Positions 45,424 through 56,587 of a DNA stretch of 64,000 bases are shown piece after piece. The notes under the pieces were generated by a model. The model made no database searches and was not told the origin of the DNA. It saw only the letters and a program-made list of their open reading frames with translations. The position numbers and the translations under genes were made by a program. The DNA comes from Jacaranda mimosifolia (taxonomy: Eukaryota; Streptophyta; Magnoliopsida; Lamiales; Bignoniaceae): contig CM032128.1 of NCBI GenBank assembly GCA_018894105.1, positions 17,651,001 through 17,715,000 of the forward strand. The letters run 5' to 3'. Within the stretch, counting starts at the first letter, position 1. Every line of letters begins with the position of its first letter.

Positions 45424-48400
45424 GAAAAAAAAAAAAATATATATATATATATATATACAAAACAACCTTCTTATGTTTTATAAAATCACGCATACTGCCT
45501 CCCTCTCTACATTTGTTGCCCATTTAACATAATTTTAATATAACAAGATTAATTTACCCTTAATCATTTCATATAAATATACACAATTCAATTTAAATAA
45601 CTTTTTATTATCATATTTTATTTTATTTTTATTTTTATTTTTCATTCTTTTCTTTTCTTTTTATTCTCATTTCTCTCTTGTTCCATTATTTCATATATTT
45701 CTCATTTTATACATATATATAAATTTATCATTTTTTCTCATTTCTCATTATTTCATATATTCTCATTTTATACATATATATATAAATTTATCTATAAAAT
45801 TTTAAATAATTTTTATTTTTATCTTCTTTCTTTCTAATTATTCATACATGTATACTTATTTTTTCTATTTATACTTATTCACATATATATAATATACATA
45901 TATATAAATTAGTCAATAAAATTTAAATTACTTTTATTTTTATCTATTTTTTTATATTTATTCATTTTGAATTAAATAATATTTAATATTTATAAAAATA
46001 TATATAATATAATTTTTTATTCATATTTATATACATATATAGTATATATACACACACACATATATAAATTTTAATAAAATTTAAAGAAGATTCATCATAT
46101 ATTTCTCATTTTATACATATATAAATTTATCATTATTTCTGATTTCTCATACTTATATACATATACACAAATTTCAATAAAATTTAAAGAAGATTTATCA
46201 TATATTTCTCATTTTATATATATATAAATTTATCATTTCTCATTATTTCATATATTCTTATTTTATACATATGTATAAATTTAGTTAATGAATTTGGATG
46301 GCAATGCAATTTTGTTTCCCTCCAACTTTGTATTCCTCCAAAATTTGGCCCATTAAAAGTGTTAACAATTGTTTTTATTACTAGTTTGACATAATAATTT
46401 AACTTGATTTCTTCCAAAAATTTGATTCCATCTAATAATAATGAATTCTCTTCATTTTTTTCGATTCCTCTAAATTTTAGCTCCTCCATTTTTTTGTATA
46501 AATAATTTATAGCAAACTTAATTTCTTTTATCTTAGATTATATGATGAATTGACATATAATTTTTTAAATTATTAAATGACTTTCTATTATAGTTAAAAA
46601 TTAAAATAGTTAAATAACATATAATTTGAACTTATAAATTTTGGTGCTTCAAAATTTAATTTTTTATTATAATTTATTACAATATTCTTTTAGAAAAATT
46701 CTAAAAACTCCTTTAAACAAATAGTTAAAGGTTACATACTTGAATAGCAAAAGAAAAGAAAGAAATCTAGTTTATCATAATACTTAATGAAAAGAAAACG
46801 GCCCATAAAGTTAGGGTTGTTAATGTTACATTTTGTTTCTTTAACCGTTGTATTGGTCAGTTAAAGTCTTAAAGATTTTTATAACTTATAGATATCTATA
46901 TATTAATTGTGTGTATGTTTTACTATATAAATTGCTAAAATGAAAATAACTTTTGTGGTCTAATATAGTGTAAAAAAAGTATTAACTTAAAGTATATTAT
47001 TAAATATAATGATTATTAACTTTTATGGACCTGAACAAGTTGTTCTTAAGAATTAGTTGGTCTACATATTATATTTCCTTCAAAAAAATAAGTTTCCCTC
47101 CAAAAATGAATTCCCCTATTATTTTTTTATTACCTCCAAAGTTTTGCTCCTCTCTCCATTTTGTGTATAAATAGTATATACAAAGATTATTTGTTTTATC
47201 TGATATTATAAGATGAATTATGACGTATTATTATGGAGGTTAAAAATTTAATTCTATTCTTTGTTAGTATTTATTCGGAAATTGTTTTTGAACAAAAAGA
47301 TTTTAGAAAAATTATTTATAAATTCTAAAAACTTTAGTCTTTATGTGTAATTAATTTTATTTTAAAAACTAAAATATTCTGTACTAATAGTATATTGATG
47401 TGGACAATTTGAACATGCATTTATTGAAAATTTTCTACACTTAATTAACACAAATTGTTTTGAAATTGATCAACTTGTATAACTTTAATATAGTTGGAAA
47501 TTTTGAAATACTCATGACATTGTAATATAAACTCAGTAATATAGTGATAAGTTTAATAAAATTATTTTTTATCCCCATATATTTAATTAAATTTTTGAAG
47601 AACTGTTAGCATTCTTAATAAATTTGTAGACATCGGTTGAAAATTTATATTAAAATTCAAAAATATCCTTCAAAAGTTGTTTTATTATTTTTCAAACAAA
47701 AATACCCCTGGACTTATTTGTAACTTTAACATGGGGGTTTAACTTTAATATTATTTGAATTACTCAGAATAAATTTAAATAATTTTATTAATAATTTTTT
47801 TAAATATTAAATAATCTTTTAATTGAAGTTGAATTAAAAAAATAAAAATTTAAAATCATCAACATATCTAAAGTAATTTAATCATATTTAGTTAAACATA
47901 TTTATTAATTGTAAAAGAAAAATAAAAATCAAATCCATCTCTTAATTAAATATGATTTTGTTTTTAAATTGCATCTCACTAATATTAAAAAATAATCATA
48001 TTTAAAATAATTTAATTAGATTAAGTTGAATATATTTATTAAATACAAAAAAATATTTATTAACTAAAATAAATAATTTAAAAATAAAAATAAGATCTAA
48101 AAATATCATACTAACAATAGTAATTTTATACTGTCAATTTCACTCTACTAACTCAATAAAAAGGTTATTGATATATCTTGTCCCTCCTAAAATACAAATA
48201 AATAAATAATATTCTCCCAATTCATTTTCCATCTACCATCCAAAATACAAACGAATAACCATCACATTCTTCAACCCCACTTCCAAAAAACATTTTTTCT
48301 AAAATATTTTGACAAAATGCTCCAATTCATAAACAAACAAGCCCTAATTTAAACTAATTTCATTAAATTTATTAATTAATAAAAAATCAATAAGTCAAAA

Positions 48401-48633
48401 TGTGTGAGATCTAGAGTTTAAACCCTATGAGACCTTGATGTGTGTATATATAAATAAAAAAAAAAAATTATTAATCAAAATAAATAATTTAAATAAAAAT
48501 AAAATCTAAAAATTTATCCTAACAATATTATTTTAATAATTTTAAATAAATTATTTTTTTTAATTATTTTTAACAAAATAATGTAATGGTTTTAAATAAA
48601 TAACATAAGTGAACAAAAAAATCAATATTAAGT
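45424..48633 (+). repeat. Copy 2 of the 3.2-kb direct duplication inside CACTA-2
   Basis: Same order of anchors as copy 1, offset by about 4.08 kb, with numerous scattered substitutions and small indels, so the duplication is not recent. Confidence 0.85.
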
Positions 48634-48714
48634 TTAGTAAGCAAAGAGTACAAGAGATGAGGTTTAAGAGCCATATTAAGTTTTGGAGGCTTGAGAATAA
48701 ATATATATGCGCAT

Positions 48715-48820
48715 CGTTATCGTGACTTATATCAGTTGCAGGCGAGACGATTAGCAACTTGCTTCACATGGGCGCAGGCACGGGATCAAGTCCCGTTTCA
48801 AGCAATCTCTCCAAATTTTA
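48715..48820 (+). repeat. Possible tRNA-like (SINE) fragment
   Basis: ACGGG-ATCAAGT-CCCGT at 48780-48796 forms a 5-bp stem with a 7-base loop, like a tRNA T-arm, and covers a B-box-like sequence. A convincing A box and the rest of a cloverleaf are missing. Confidence 0.3.
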
Positions 48821-49520
48821 TCTCATGCCAACTAGTCCATCTCGCACAGGCCCAAGTGCTCAGCCCAGCCCGCTGAAGTAGAGAGCCTGCCTCCGAGGCC
48901 CAATGAGTGGGCCTAGAGTTCCCAGCCTAGCCCACGGACCAATGATGATGCGGCCTATGGCGGCCAAGCCTAAGATGCCAGGCCCATGCCAGCTGGCCCA
49001 AGCGCTTAGCCTAGCGCGCTAAAGTAGAGAGCCCGCGTCCGAGGCCCAATAACGGGCCTAGAAGTTCCTAGCCCAGCCTATGAACCAGTAATGAAGTGGC
49101 CCACCGCAGCCAAGCCTAAGATGCCGGGCCCATGCCAACTAGCGTAAGCGCTCAGCCCAGCGTGCCAAAGCAGAGAGCCCGTGTCCGAGGCCCAATGAGC
49201 GGGCTCAGCAGTTCCCAGCCCAGCCTACGGACCGGTGATGAAGCGGCCCACCGCGGCCATGCCCAAGATGCCCGACCCATGCCAACTGGCCTAAGCGCTC
49301 AACCCAGTCGCTAAAGCAGAGAACCCCAGTCCGAGGCCCAATGAGGGGGCCTAGTAGTTCCAATGCCAACAACAGTCCATTGAGCCTAGGCCCAAGATGT
49401 TGGGCCAATTCCAGCAAGTCCAAGCGCTCAGCCCAACTCGCCGAAGTAGGGAGCCCGAGCCCGAGGCCTAATGAGGGGGCCCAACAGTTCCCAGCCTAGT
49501 CTACGGACTGGTGTCCATCC
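48821..49520. repeat. 146-bp GC-rich minisatellite, about five copies
   Basis: The anchor TCCGAGGCC occurs at about 48892, 49038, 49184 and 49330 (exact 146-bp spacing), with a fifth variant at 49460. Each unit also has GATGCCxGGCCCATGCCAACT, AAGCGCTCAGCCCAG, AAGTAGAGAGCC, and AGTTCCCAGCCCAGCCTA. Short open frames on both strands inside it are by-products of the repeat. It is much richer in G+C than the rest of CACTA-2. Confidence 0.88.
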
Positions 49521-49744
49521 GGCTTTAGTGCAGTGTAGTGGATGGCCTAGTGTGTTAAAGCTTGATGAAGCGGCTCAAAACTCGGGGTCCAATCTAATGG
49601 TCTGATGCTAGCCTTCATCCCATCGCACCGAAGTCCAAAGAGCGAAGCCCAGCGTGCCCATACTGAGCCCCAATCGGTCCAGCCTGGCTCGTTGACGCAG
49701 CGTGTGCATGCCCAGCGGCTTAGTGAGATCAAAAAATTATATTA
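49521..49744. other. GC-rich tail after the minisatellite
   Basis: Continues the GC-rich composition (GCGTGCCC, CCAGCGGCTTAGTGAG) without a clear repeat unit, then returns to AT-rich subterminal DNA. Confidence 0.4.
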
Positions 49745-50045
49745 TACATTGGTAACGAAAAAATAAAATGCAACAAAATTGCTAATGTTTTAGTGACTAA
49801 ATATTTCGTTACGCTATAAACATCTATTGTAACTAATACACTTTTTTTGTTACTAATATCATATTTTTGGTAACAATACATTTCGTCGCCATAAGTCCAT
49901 CATTCGTAACGAACCATAGATTTCGTTACTAATACTTTTTGCAACGGGCTTTAGGCACTAAACTTAAGTAACAAAAAATTTGTTACCAATATTTTGGGTA
50001 ACGAATTTCAGCCTTATGGTAACGAAATTATTTGTTACTAAAAGT
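49745..50045. repeat. Right subterminal repeats of CACTA-2
   Basis: Repeated GTAACGAA/TTCGTTAC and GTAACAAA motifs in both orientations, the same motif family as at the left end but with more CG at the variable position. Confidence 0.75.
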
Positions 50046-50061
50046 GTAATTTGTTGCAGTG

Positions 50062-50375
50062 TCTTTTATTGTGTACTTCATTTCATTTAGAATTTATGAG
50101 TACCTCTCAGTAATTTTTATATATATATAAAAAGGTATAATGATATATATTTATATATATTATTTATATATCTACAAATATATTAATTCACAACGTTTAG
50201 TTATTAAACTAAAAATAACTTGTGATAGAACATAAATAAATGAATGAAAGAAAAATTTCTATTAAAAAATCTATTTCATTATATTTTTTATTTTAAATAG
50301 GTCAAGGATAATTTAAAGAATTGAAAAAATTAAGGGCTACTGAGTAAAAGAATTGGTTGCGGGGTCTTTCATAGT
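50062..50375 (+). repeat. Right copy of the ~300-bp direct repeat flanking CACTA-2
   Basis: Starts immediately after the element and matches 39540-39794. It ends TTGCGGGGTCT, the counterpart of TTGCATGGTCT before the left end of the element. The intervening AT-rich run is longer here. Confidence 0.65.
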
Positions 50376-50521
50376 GAAAATAGATGGATTGGGTATTAGT
50401 ATATGTAAAATATTTTAATGGGCTTTAAGGATGAAAAAATATATATTAAGGAGTGTTTTTTGTAAGTTTTCCTATAAGTGAAGACTCATATATGTGATTA
50501 CCTATAAACATGAAACATGAT

Positions 50522-52156
50522 TATTGGAGCAGTGCCTTGCAAGCTAATTAGATTGGCATTGTAAATTATTTCACTTGCGATACAATCTTGATTGAATAAT
50601 ATTCTTCAAATAGCCATCTTCATCTTATGCTTATAAATATACTTCACTGGCATTTGGTTGAAGCCCCTAGATCACACAAGACTACGGGATTTGGTCACAT
50701 ACTGGGTGGTGGTCATGAAATAAGTCTTACACGATCGTAATCTTAAAACCTCCAAGTCGTAGGATCTTACAAGACAGGGCATCTAAAATTCAAATAGACT
50801 TGCACTAACGATGCATAAATCTAAGGAGTTGGATGTTGCTTCGTTTCATAAGTAATACCATATGAGATATGGGTGCATGTTAGTGGGATCTTGTTAAGAA
50901 CAAGGTACTGAAGGCTCGCTGGGAGAATCTACTAGATAGCCAAAGAGGTAAGTCAGTAGTGGCAAGTTCTCTAGCTTATGCTAGTGCATATAACTAGTCC
51001 TCGGATTTGAGGATCCATGGTAACCTTGTGTTTAGGTCCTCATGCTTTGATCTTCCTTGGCCATGTAACAGGTCATTTGGGTGGTGATTGGGCATGAACC
51101 ACTTAGATATGAAGGTTTGTGAGATCTAAGATGAGATCCGACTCCTCATCGTTGTGAAGGGTGAGTGCATCTCCTATGTATTCTATAATAATCGATTCCA
51201 AGGAGTCTTTGTGCAAGGCAGTATGACAATTTGGGAAAGGAGTTTTCCAAAGATGAGGTCGTAAAATGGAATCAAACATTTGAATAGAGATATATTGTAT
51301 TGAGGCCATTAGAGAGCTGACAAATATATTACCCTAGGCCTCTTTTAGGAGATAGGAGACGGAAAGACCGTATTTGCATGGTATGCGTAGAGCTACAATG
51401 ATTCTCCAAAAGAATTCATTTTGGCCAATTAGTTTGGTTCCATAGGCTTGAGGTTGGACATTGACCATGGAGATTGGGTACTCTTCAATTAATAGAGTTT
51501 AATTGAATTGAATTGATTAGTTTAAAAGAGTTTAAACTAAAATGAATATATGATATTCAAAAGTCACAAGGAGTTGTGAGCCCATGTCCAATGAATGGAA
51601 GAACCTAATGAGTCACACACAAAAGCTAATTGCATTTCCTACTTAATAAAGGAGAATTTTCAAAGAGTTAGAAAAACGTTCCTAGTGGACTGATTTTGAG
51701 GTTGTTGAAATTAAGGTCAATTTTGGCTTGATTAATTTAATTGTTAAACTGATCAACTAATTTAAGGAGTTAAATAAACCAATAATTAAGGAGTTAATTA
51801 TTTTGTGCCACATGGCTATCAATTGGTCAGGTTAGCTTAAAGAGTTAAGTTAACAATTCTTAGCTTAAAGAGTTAAGTTAATTGACTTAAGTGTTAAGTC
51901 AAAGATTAATTAATTAAATTATTTTTAATTTGATTAATGAAGAGAATTTATTTTGGAGGAAAAATTCAAATGAAAGGTTCATTTGGTGTGGCATTTTAAT
52001 TAATTTGAAATTAGATTCCAAATGAAATTGAAATGCACACAAAATTCAAATTTAAATTTGAATTGCAACTTGCCAACTTGCAAGGCCAAGTTGGCGGTCA
52101 CCTTGAGGAAAGTGTGATGCCACCTTGGCATCACACCATCCTCACTCTATACATTG

Positions 52157-52189
<33 letters not shown>

Positions 52190-52786
52190 TAGGCGGCCAC
52201 TTGATCACATTGTGAAGAATTGGATTCTTTCACATTTTCCCTCCAACTCTCAAAGTGCTGCCTCATGTGTTGAAGATTCATTTCCTCTTTTCTTCTTCTA
52301 CCTCAAATCAAGCCTTCATGTCTGCAAATCTCCTTTCTATTTTCCAACTGATATTAAGGAGATTAGGATCTTGCATTGGTGTGTGGATCATAACAATTAG
52401 AGGTAAGATAATTAGATTGCTTGCTTTTAGAGATCCACTGTCAGGGCAGTCCACTTGGCAATTTTTCTTGGCACTTTCCTATAGCTTTTTGAGCTGAATT
52501 TTTTATAGTAGATTCATCAAAGAGTTGCGAAGGTACTGTAATTTTTTGGAATTTTTGGAGAAGTTTGGATCGGGCAAAAGTTGCATCAAAACCAAGCTGC
52601 TGTTGCGAGATAATTTCTGCCTGTTAGAGTCATATTCAACATCTCCTTGGTTTTTGAGCGAATCAAGGTAATCTTTTTCCAAATCTAAATTATTGGCATA
52701 TTTAGATCCTTGGTGACATGTGTGGCTTAGTCAATTTTCATTTTTAATGCTTGGATTATTTGATCATATGGCTACGTATGACATCA
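50522..52786 (+). repeat. 5' LTR of copia element C
   Basis: 2265 bp. It starts TATTGGAGCAGTGCC, where family members start TGTTGGAATAGT, so the terminal TG has mutated to TA. It ends CATCA. Promoter: an (AT)n TATA region at about 52157-52173 followed by (GA)n, with an 11-bp inverted repeat upstream at 52112-52136. Confidence 0.85.
52112..52136. promoter_or_regulatory. Hairpin upstream of the TATA region in LTR C
   Basis: GTGTGATGCCA-CCT-TGGCATCACAC is a perfect 11-bp inverted repeat with a 3-base loop. The identical hairpin is present in the D LTR at 59759-59783. It lies about 20-40 bp upstream of the TATA stretch and could be a transcription factor site. Confidence 0.6.
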
Positions 52787-52788
52787 AG

Positions 52789-52800
52789 TGGTATCAAAGC
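52789..52800 (+). promoter_or_regulatory. Primer binding site of element C
   Basis: TGGTATCAAAGC, two bases after the LTR end; one base different from the standard TGGTATCAGAGC. Confidence 0.85.
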
Positions 52801-54789
52801 CTAACTCATGCTATCATTTGGATTTTTGAATGATTAATTCATGTGATGAATTGGTCAAAATCACCAAATTCTCGATTCATATAATGGATTGGAGTGTTTG
52901 GTTGATGTTGTATGGGGCTCCTTACTTGATGAATTGAGATTATGCTAATATATGTTTTAAGGTGTTAATTCATATGTTGAGCATGTTCCAATTCATAGTT
53001 ATTAATGTTGAATGTTGATTTGGCATTAATTGATGTTATTTGGCGATATAGCATGTTTTAATTGACCTTAAGTTTTTTTGGTCATTTTTGGATCCAATAT
53101 GATTGGAAATTATTGAACATTTTGAAGAATGCAATTCTTGCTTAGACTCATTTTTGAAAGCATGATTGAGCACTTGAAATTCCATTTTAAAAAGGAGTTT
53201 TGAATAGGGAATTTCGTCTATAATGTGTGTTTTAATGTTTAGGAAGTGTCCTAAATTTTTTGGTGCACAAAAGTTGAGCCAATTAGCACTTGACTTGAAC
53301 AAAACTTGAAAATAGGGCATGCTGCCCTGCTTGGTCGAGCAGCAGGTGCGCCAGGCTCTCGCTTGCCACACGGCAGTGTGCCCAGCCTGGGCGGGCAGCG
53401 GTACAATTTTTGTTTGGTTCGATTTTAATTATTTTTTGGGCTCCTTTATGTGACCAAAAGTGTGTTGAATTACACATGATAGATGCACAAGTGTTGTGCA
53501 AGTTCTCAAAATTATGTTTGACATTTTTTATTTCTTTTAAAAATTTGTTAAAGCTAATCTTCAATTTCATGGCATAATTGTTATGCTTCCTCTTGTTTGG
53601 CCAATTAATTGTTTATGAGATAAGCATTTACTTGATGGAATTAATTGTTAATTCTTGAGTTATCTATTGTTCATTTAATTGTTGACTGGATGATAAATGA
53701 ATAGAGATGATCATGAACTTTTAATATTGATTTTATTTGTTTCAAGTTGTTGAATAGGGTTGTATTAAATTGGGGCTTGCATGCCTCTTAATTTCTATCT
53801 TGTAAATGTTATAAGTGTATAATCACTAGGAGTGAGGATTTCTTTCTCTTGTAAATGTTACAAGGAACAAGGAGACCATTGGAGGCATGGAGACCCAAGA
53901 AGACCTATGAATGTATGGGGATACACTCATGTAATAGCTAGATTTAATCAACCTACTTAAAATGAATTAAGTAATGTACCTATGGCTCTAAGTGCATCAC
54001 TTGGTTATGCTCATGGTCATCCCACTCTAGGAGCATGCTAGGCACATTTACTTATTTACGCTTTCCATATCCTATTGCTGTATGAGATGCATGGTTAGGA
54101 TATAGGAAACCTAAATAAGAAGATAAAATGATGAGATCTTTGCAAGCAAGAGAAACCCTCCACTTAGAATGTCTAAATACTTACAATATTAAGTCAAAAT
54201 AGATATGAATTAAAAAGAGTTTTAATTAATCCATGCATTCTACCAATAGTATGTGGCATGACGGTGCTACCATCATTTGTGTGATGTCTCATAACTCGTA
54301 GGTCACACTTATGGTGGAAAGCTATGACCATATACTTTGCATATGATGCACCTTTGATTTGACAACCTCCATGCATTGGCACACGAGTCGTGGGATGTCG
54401 TGGAGCCATCTCGAATCAAAGTTTGATTGATAGGTTCAACTTAACACCTAGTAATGCAGATGTCGCACGAGTCGTGGATCTACATGAAAAGTGAGACAAA
54501 AAATATCATAAGTTGCATGAGCTGCAATTAGCAAAAGTTACTTACCTTTCAATTATTTGTGGATGTCTCATGAGTCATGGGTCCGCTTACAAGTCCTTAG
54601 GATCTTGATTCTCATTAGGAAATGAGATTTCCCGAATTCTTCTAGGGGGTGAAGGATTTGATAAAATAGTAGGAGAAACACTTGCTTGAAAGACCATGAA
54701 CATTTTTTTTTTATCAATATCAATATTCAATCATATGTTTATGCTCTTCCTTTTGTCTCTTGTAGATTTTCAAAATCTTCAAAAATAAA
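52801..54789 (+). other. Untranslated leader of element C
   Basis: 2 kb with no gene. It includes a GC-rich patch (53325-53402) with CCAGCCTGGGCGGGC-like short inverted repeats, and three spaced copies of a GATGTC-(A)CGAGTCGTGG motif (near 54391, 54459 and 54563). Confidence 0.5.
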
Positions 54790-55533
54790 ATGGCTAAGAA
54801 TCCACTTCACACTATTTTCGAAACCAATAAACTCATCAGGCCTAACTTCTGTGATTGGTTAAGGAACCTTAAAATCATTCTTGACTTCGAAAAGATGACT
54901 TACGTCCTTGATCAATGTCAACCAAATACCTTAGGTGAGGGTGCCACTGATGAGGCTCGTGAATTGTTCACTAATGTTGTAGATGATGATCTACAAACAA
55001 GATGCATCATGATGGCTTCCATGACCAATGAGCTCCGAAAGACTCATGATCATATGAAGCATGCTTGTGAGATCTATAAACACCTATAAGAGTTGTATGG
55101 TGTACAAATTAGGCACGAAATGTTCACTTTATCTTGAGAGCTCTCTAGGTCGAGGATGGTAGAGGGTTCAAGTGTCCATGATCACGGGCTTAAGATGAGT
55201 GGACTCATCGAAAAGCTTGGACAACTAGACGTGGTCATGGACAATGATCTCTACGTGGATTTGATCCTATAATCATTACCCCTTTGTTTGACCAATTCGT
55301 TATGAACTTTAAAATGTCCAAGTAGGAGATGACGATTAACGAATTAGTGAACATTATGGTGAACTTTAAAACCTCTTATGCTTTATTCTGCTTCTAAGTT
55401 GAAAGGCACTAGGATCCTAGAAAAAGAGGTAAGAGGAAGAAAAGTTCTTCCTCGAAAGGGAAGCAAGCCTTGAAAGGTGACAAAACTAATGCAACTTGTT
55501 TTTACCATGGCAAAAACGGGCATTGCAATGTAT
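54790..55533 (+). pseudogene. Gag of copia element C
   Basis: Opens with an ATG at 54790 and reads NKLIRPNFCDWLRNLKIIL, a DUF4219/UBN2-type copia Gag. After 99 codons a TAA (55087-55089) falls where the family has Gln (HLxELYG). The same frame continues recognisably (ELYGVQIRHEMFTLS, KMSGLIEKLGQLD, DLYVDLIL*SLP) with more stops. Further on, in another frame, are a Lys-rich stretch and a decayed zinc knuckle (CFYHGKNGH, near 55498). It then joins directly to RT sequence. Confidence 0.75.
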
Positions 55534-56573
55534 GAGCCTTGTGTGTATAAGAAGGCTAGCAGGAGTAGTATATAGTTTATTGTGCTTTATGTCAGTGACA
55601 TTCTTCTCATTGGGAATGAAGTTGGAATGTTAGAGTGTACTAAAGTTTGGTTATCTACTCAATTCTCCATGAAGGATTGGGTAGAAGTATCCTATGTATT
55701 AGGAATATATATCTATAGAGATAGATCGAGGAAGATGATGGGGCTATCCCAAACCCCGTACATTGACAAGATACTAAAGAAGTTTAGTATGGAAGAATCC
55801 AAGAGAGGGTTTCTTCCTGTGGGACATGGCATTCGTCTCTCCAGTCTATAGCCCCAAAGACTAACGACGAGAGACAATGAATGCCCCCATACCTTATGCA
55901 TCCGCTATTGGGAGCATAATGTATTTAGTTCAATGTCCAAGATTGGATATGGCACACACTCTAAGTGTTACGAGTCGTTCCAATCTAATCCTAGTGAAAG
56001 TCATTGGATTGCCGTTAAAGCAATCCTTAAGTAACTGAGAAGGACTAAGGATTTATTTTTTAGTATACGGCAATGGAGAATTAAAACTCGAGGGATTTTC
56101 ATATTCTAGTTTTCAATCTGATGTAGATGACCTAAAATCTACTTCTAGATTTATATTTTGCCTCAATGGCGGCACGGTGAGTTGGAAAAGTTCCAAAACA
56201 AAACACCATGGCCAATTCTATCACTGAGGTGGAGTATATTGCAGCTTCAGAAGCTGCAAAGGAAGGTGTTTGGATGAAAAACTTCATCCAAGAGTTGAAT
56301 ATAGTGCTTAGCATTCCTGAGCCAGTAGTTGTCTTCTGTGACAACAATGGGGCTATAGCACAAGCTAAAAAGCCAAGATCTCATCAGCGATCCAAGCATA
56401 TTTTGAGGCGATGTCATTTGATCCAAGAGATTATTAATAGAGGCGACATTTGAGTGGAGAGAGTTACCTCAGAAGATAATAGAACAAATCTACTGACTAA
56501 ACCCCTATCGCAAAAGGTCTTTGAAGGACATCTTGAGAAGATAGGTCTTAAAACTATGGGGAATTGGATTTAG
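55534..56573 (+). pseudogene. RT C-terminus and RNase H of copia element C
   Basis: Begins at EPCVYKK, in the middle of the RT palm. The catalytic YVDD box is changed to YVSD (LYVSDILLIGNEVG). It continues GLSQTPYIDKILKKFSM, then frameshifts around 55850-56200. RNase H is open at 56208-56453 with SITEVEYIAASEAAKEGVWM, VVFCDNNGAIAQAK and PRSHQRSKHI. A TGA follows, then the usual C-terminus (LLTKPLSQKVFEGHLEKIGL..MGNW) to the TAG at 56571. Inactive by active-site mutation as well as truncation. Confidence 0.82.
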
Positions 56574-56587
56574 GGCAAGTGGGAGAT

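Larger units (their letters stand above)
39795..50061. mobile_element. CACTA-2, 10.3-kb element without recognisable transposase
   Basis: The left end is CACTACAACAAATTGCAC. The right end on the other strand is CACTGCAACAAATTACAC, continuing to TAGTAACAAA on both. TCT lies outside both ends (39792-39794 and 50062-50064). Subterminal arrays of GTAACRAA/TTYGTTAC motifs occupy about 39812-40200 and 49745-50045. The interior has no transposase-like frame, but it contains a large direct duplication, a GC-rich island and a minisatellite. It would depend on a transposase from another element. The right terminus is CACTG rather than CACTA, probably by mutation. Confidence 0.82.

Noticed and set aside
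49132..49423. Open frames in the GC-rich region as a possible protein gene
   Set aside because: They follow the 146-bp repeat unit on both strands and have no conserved domain; a by-product of the tandem array.
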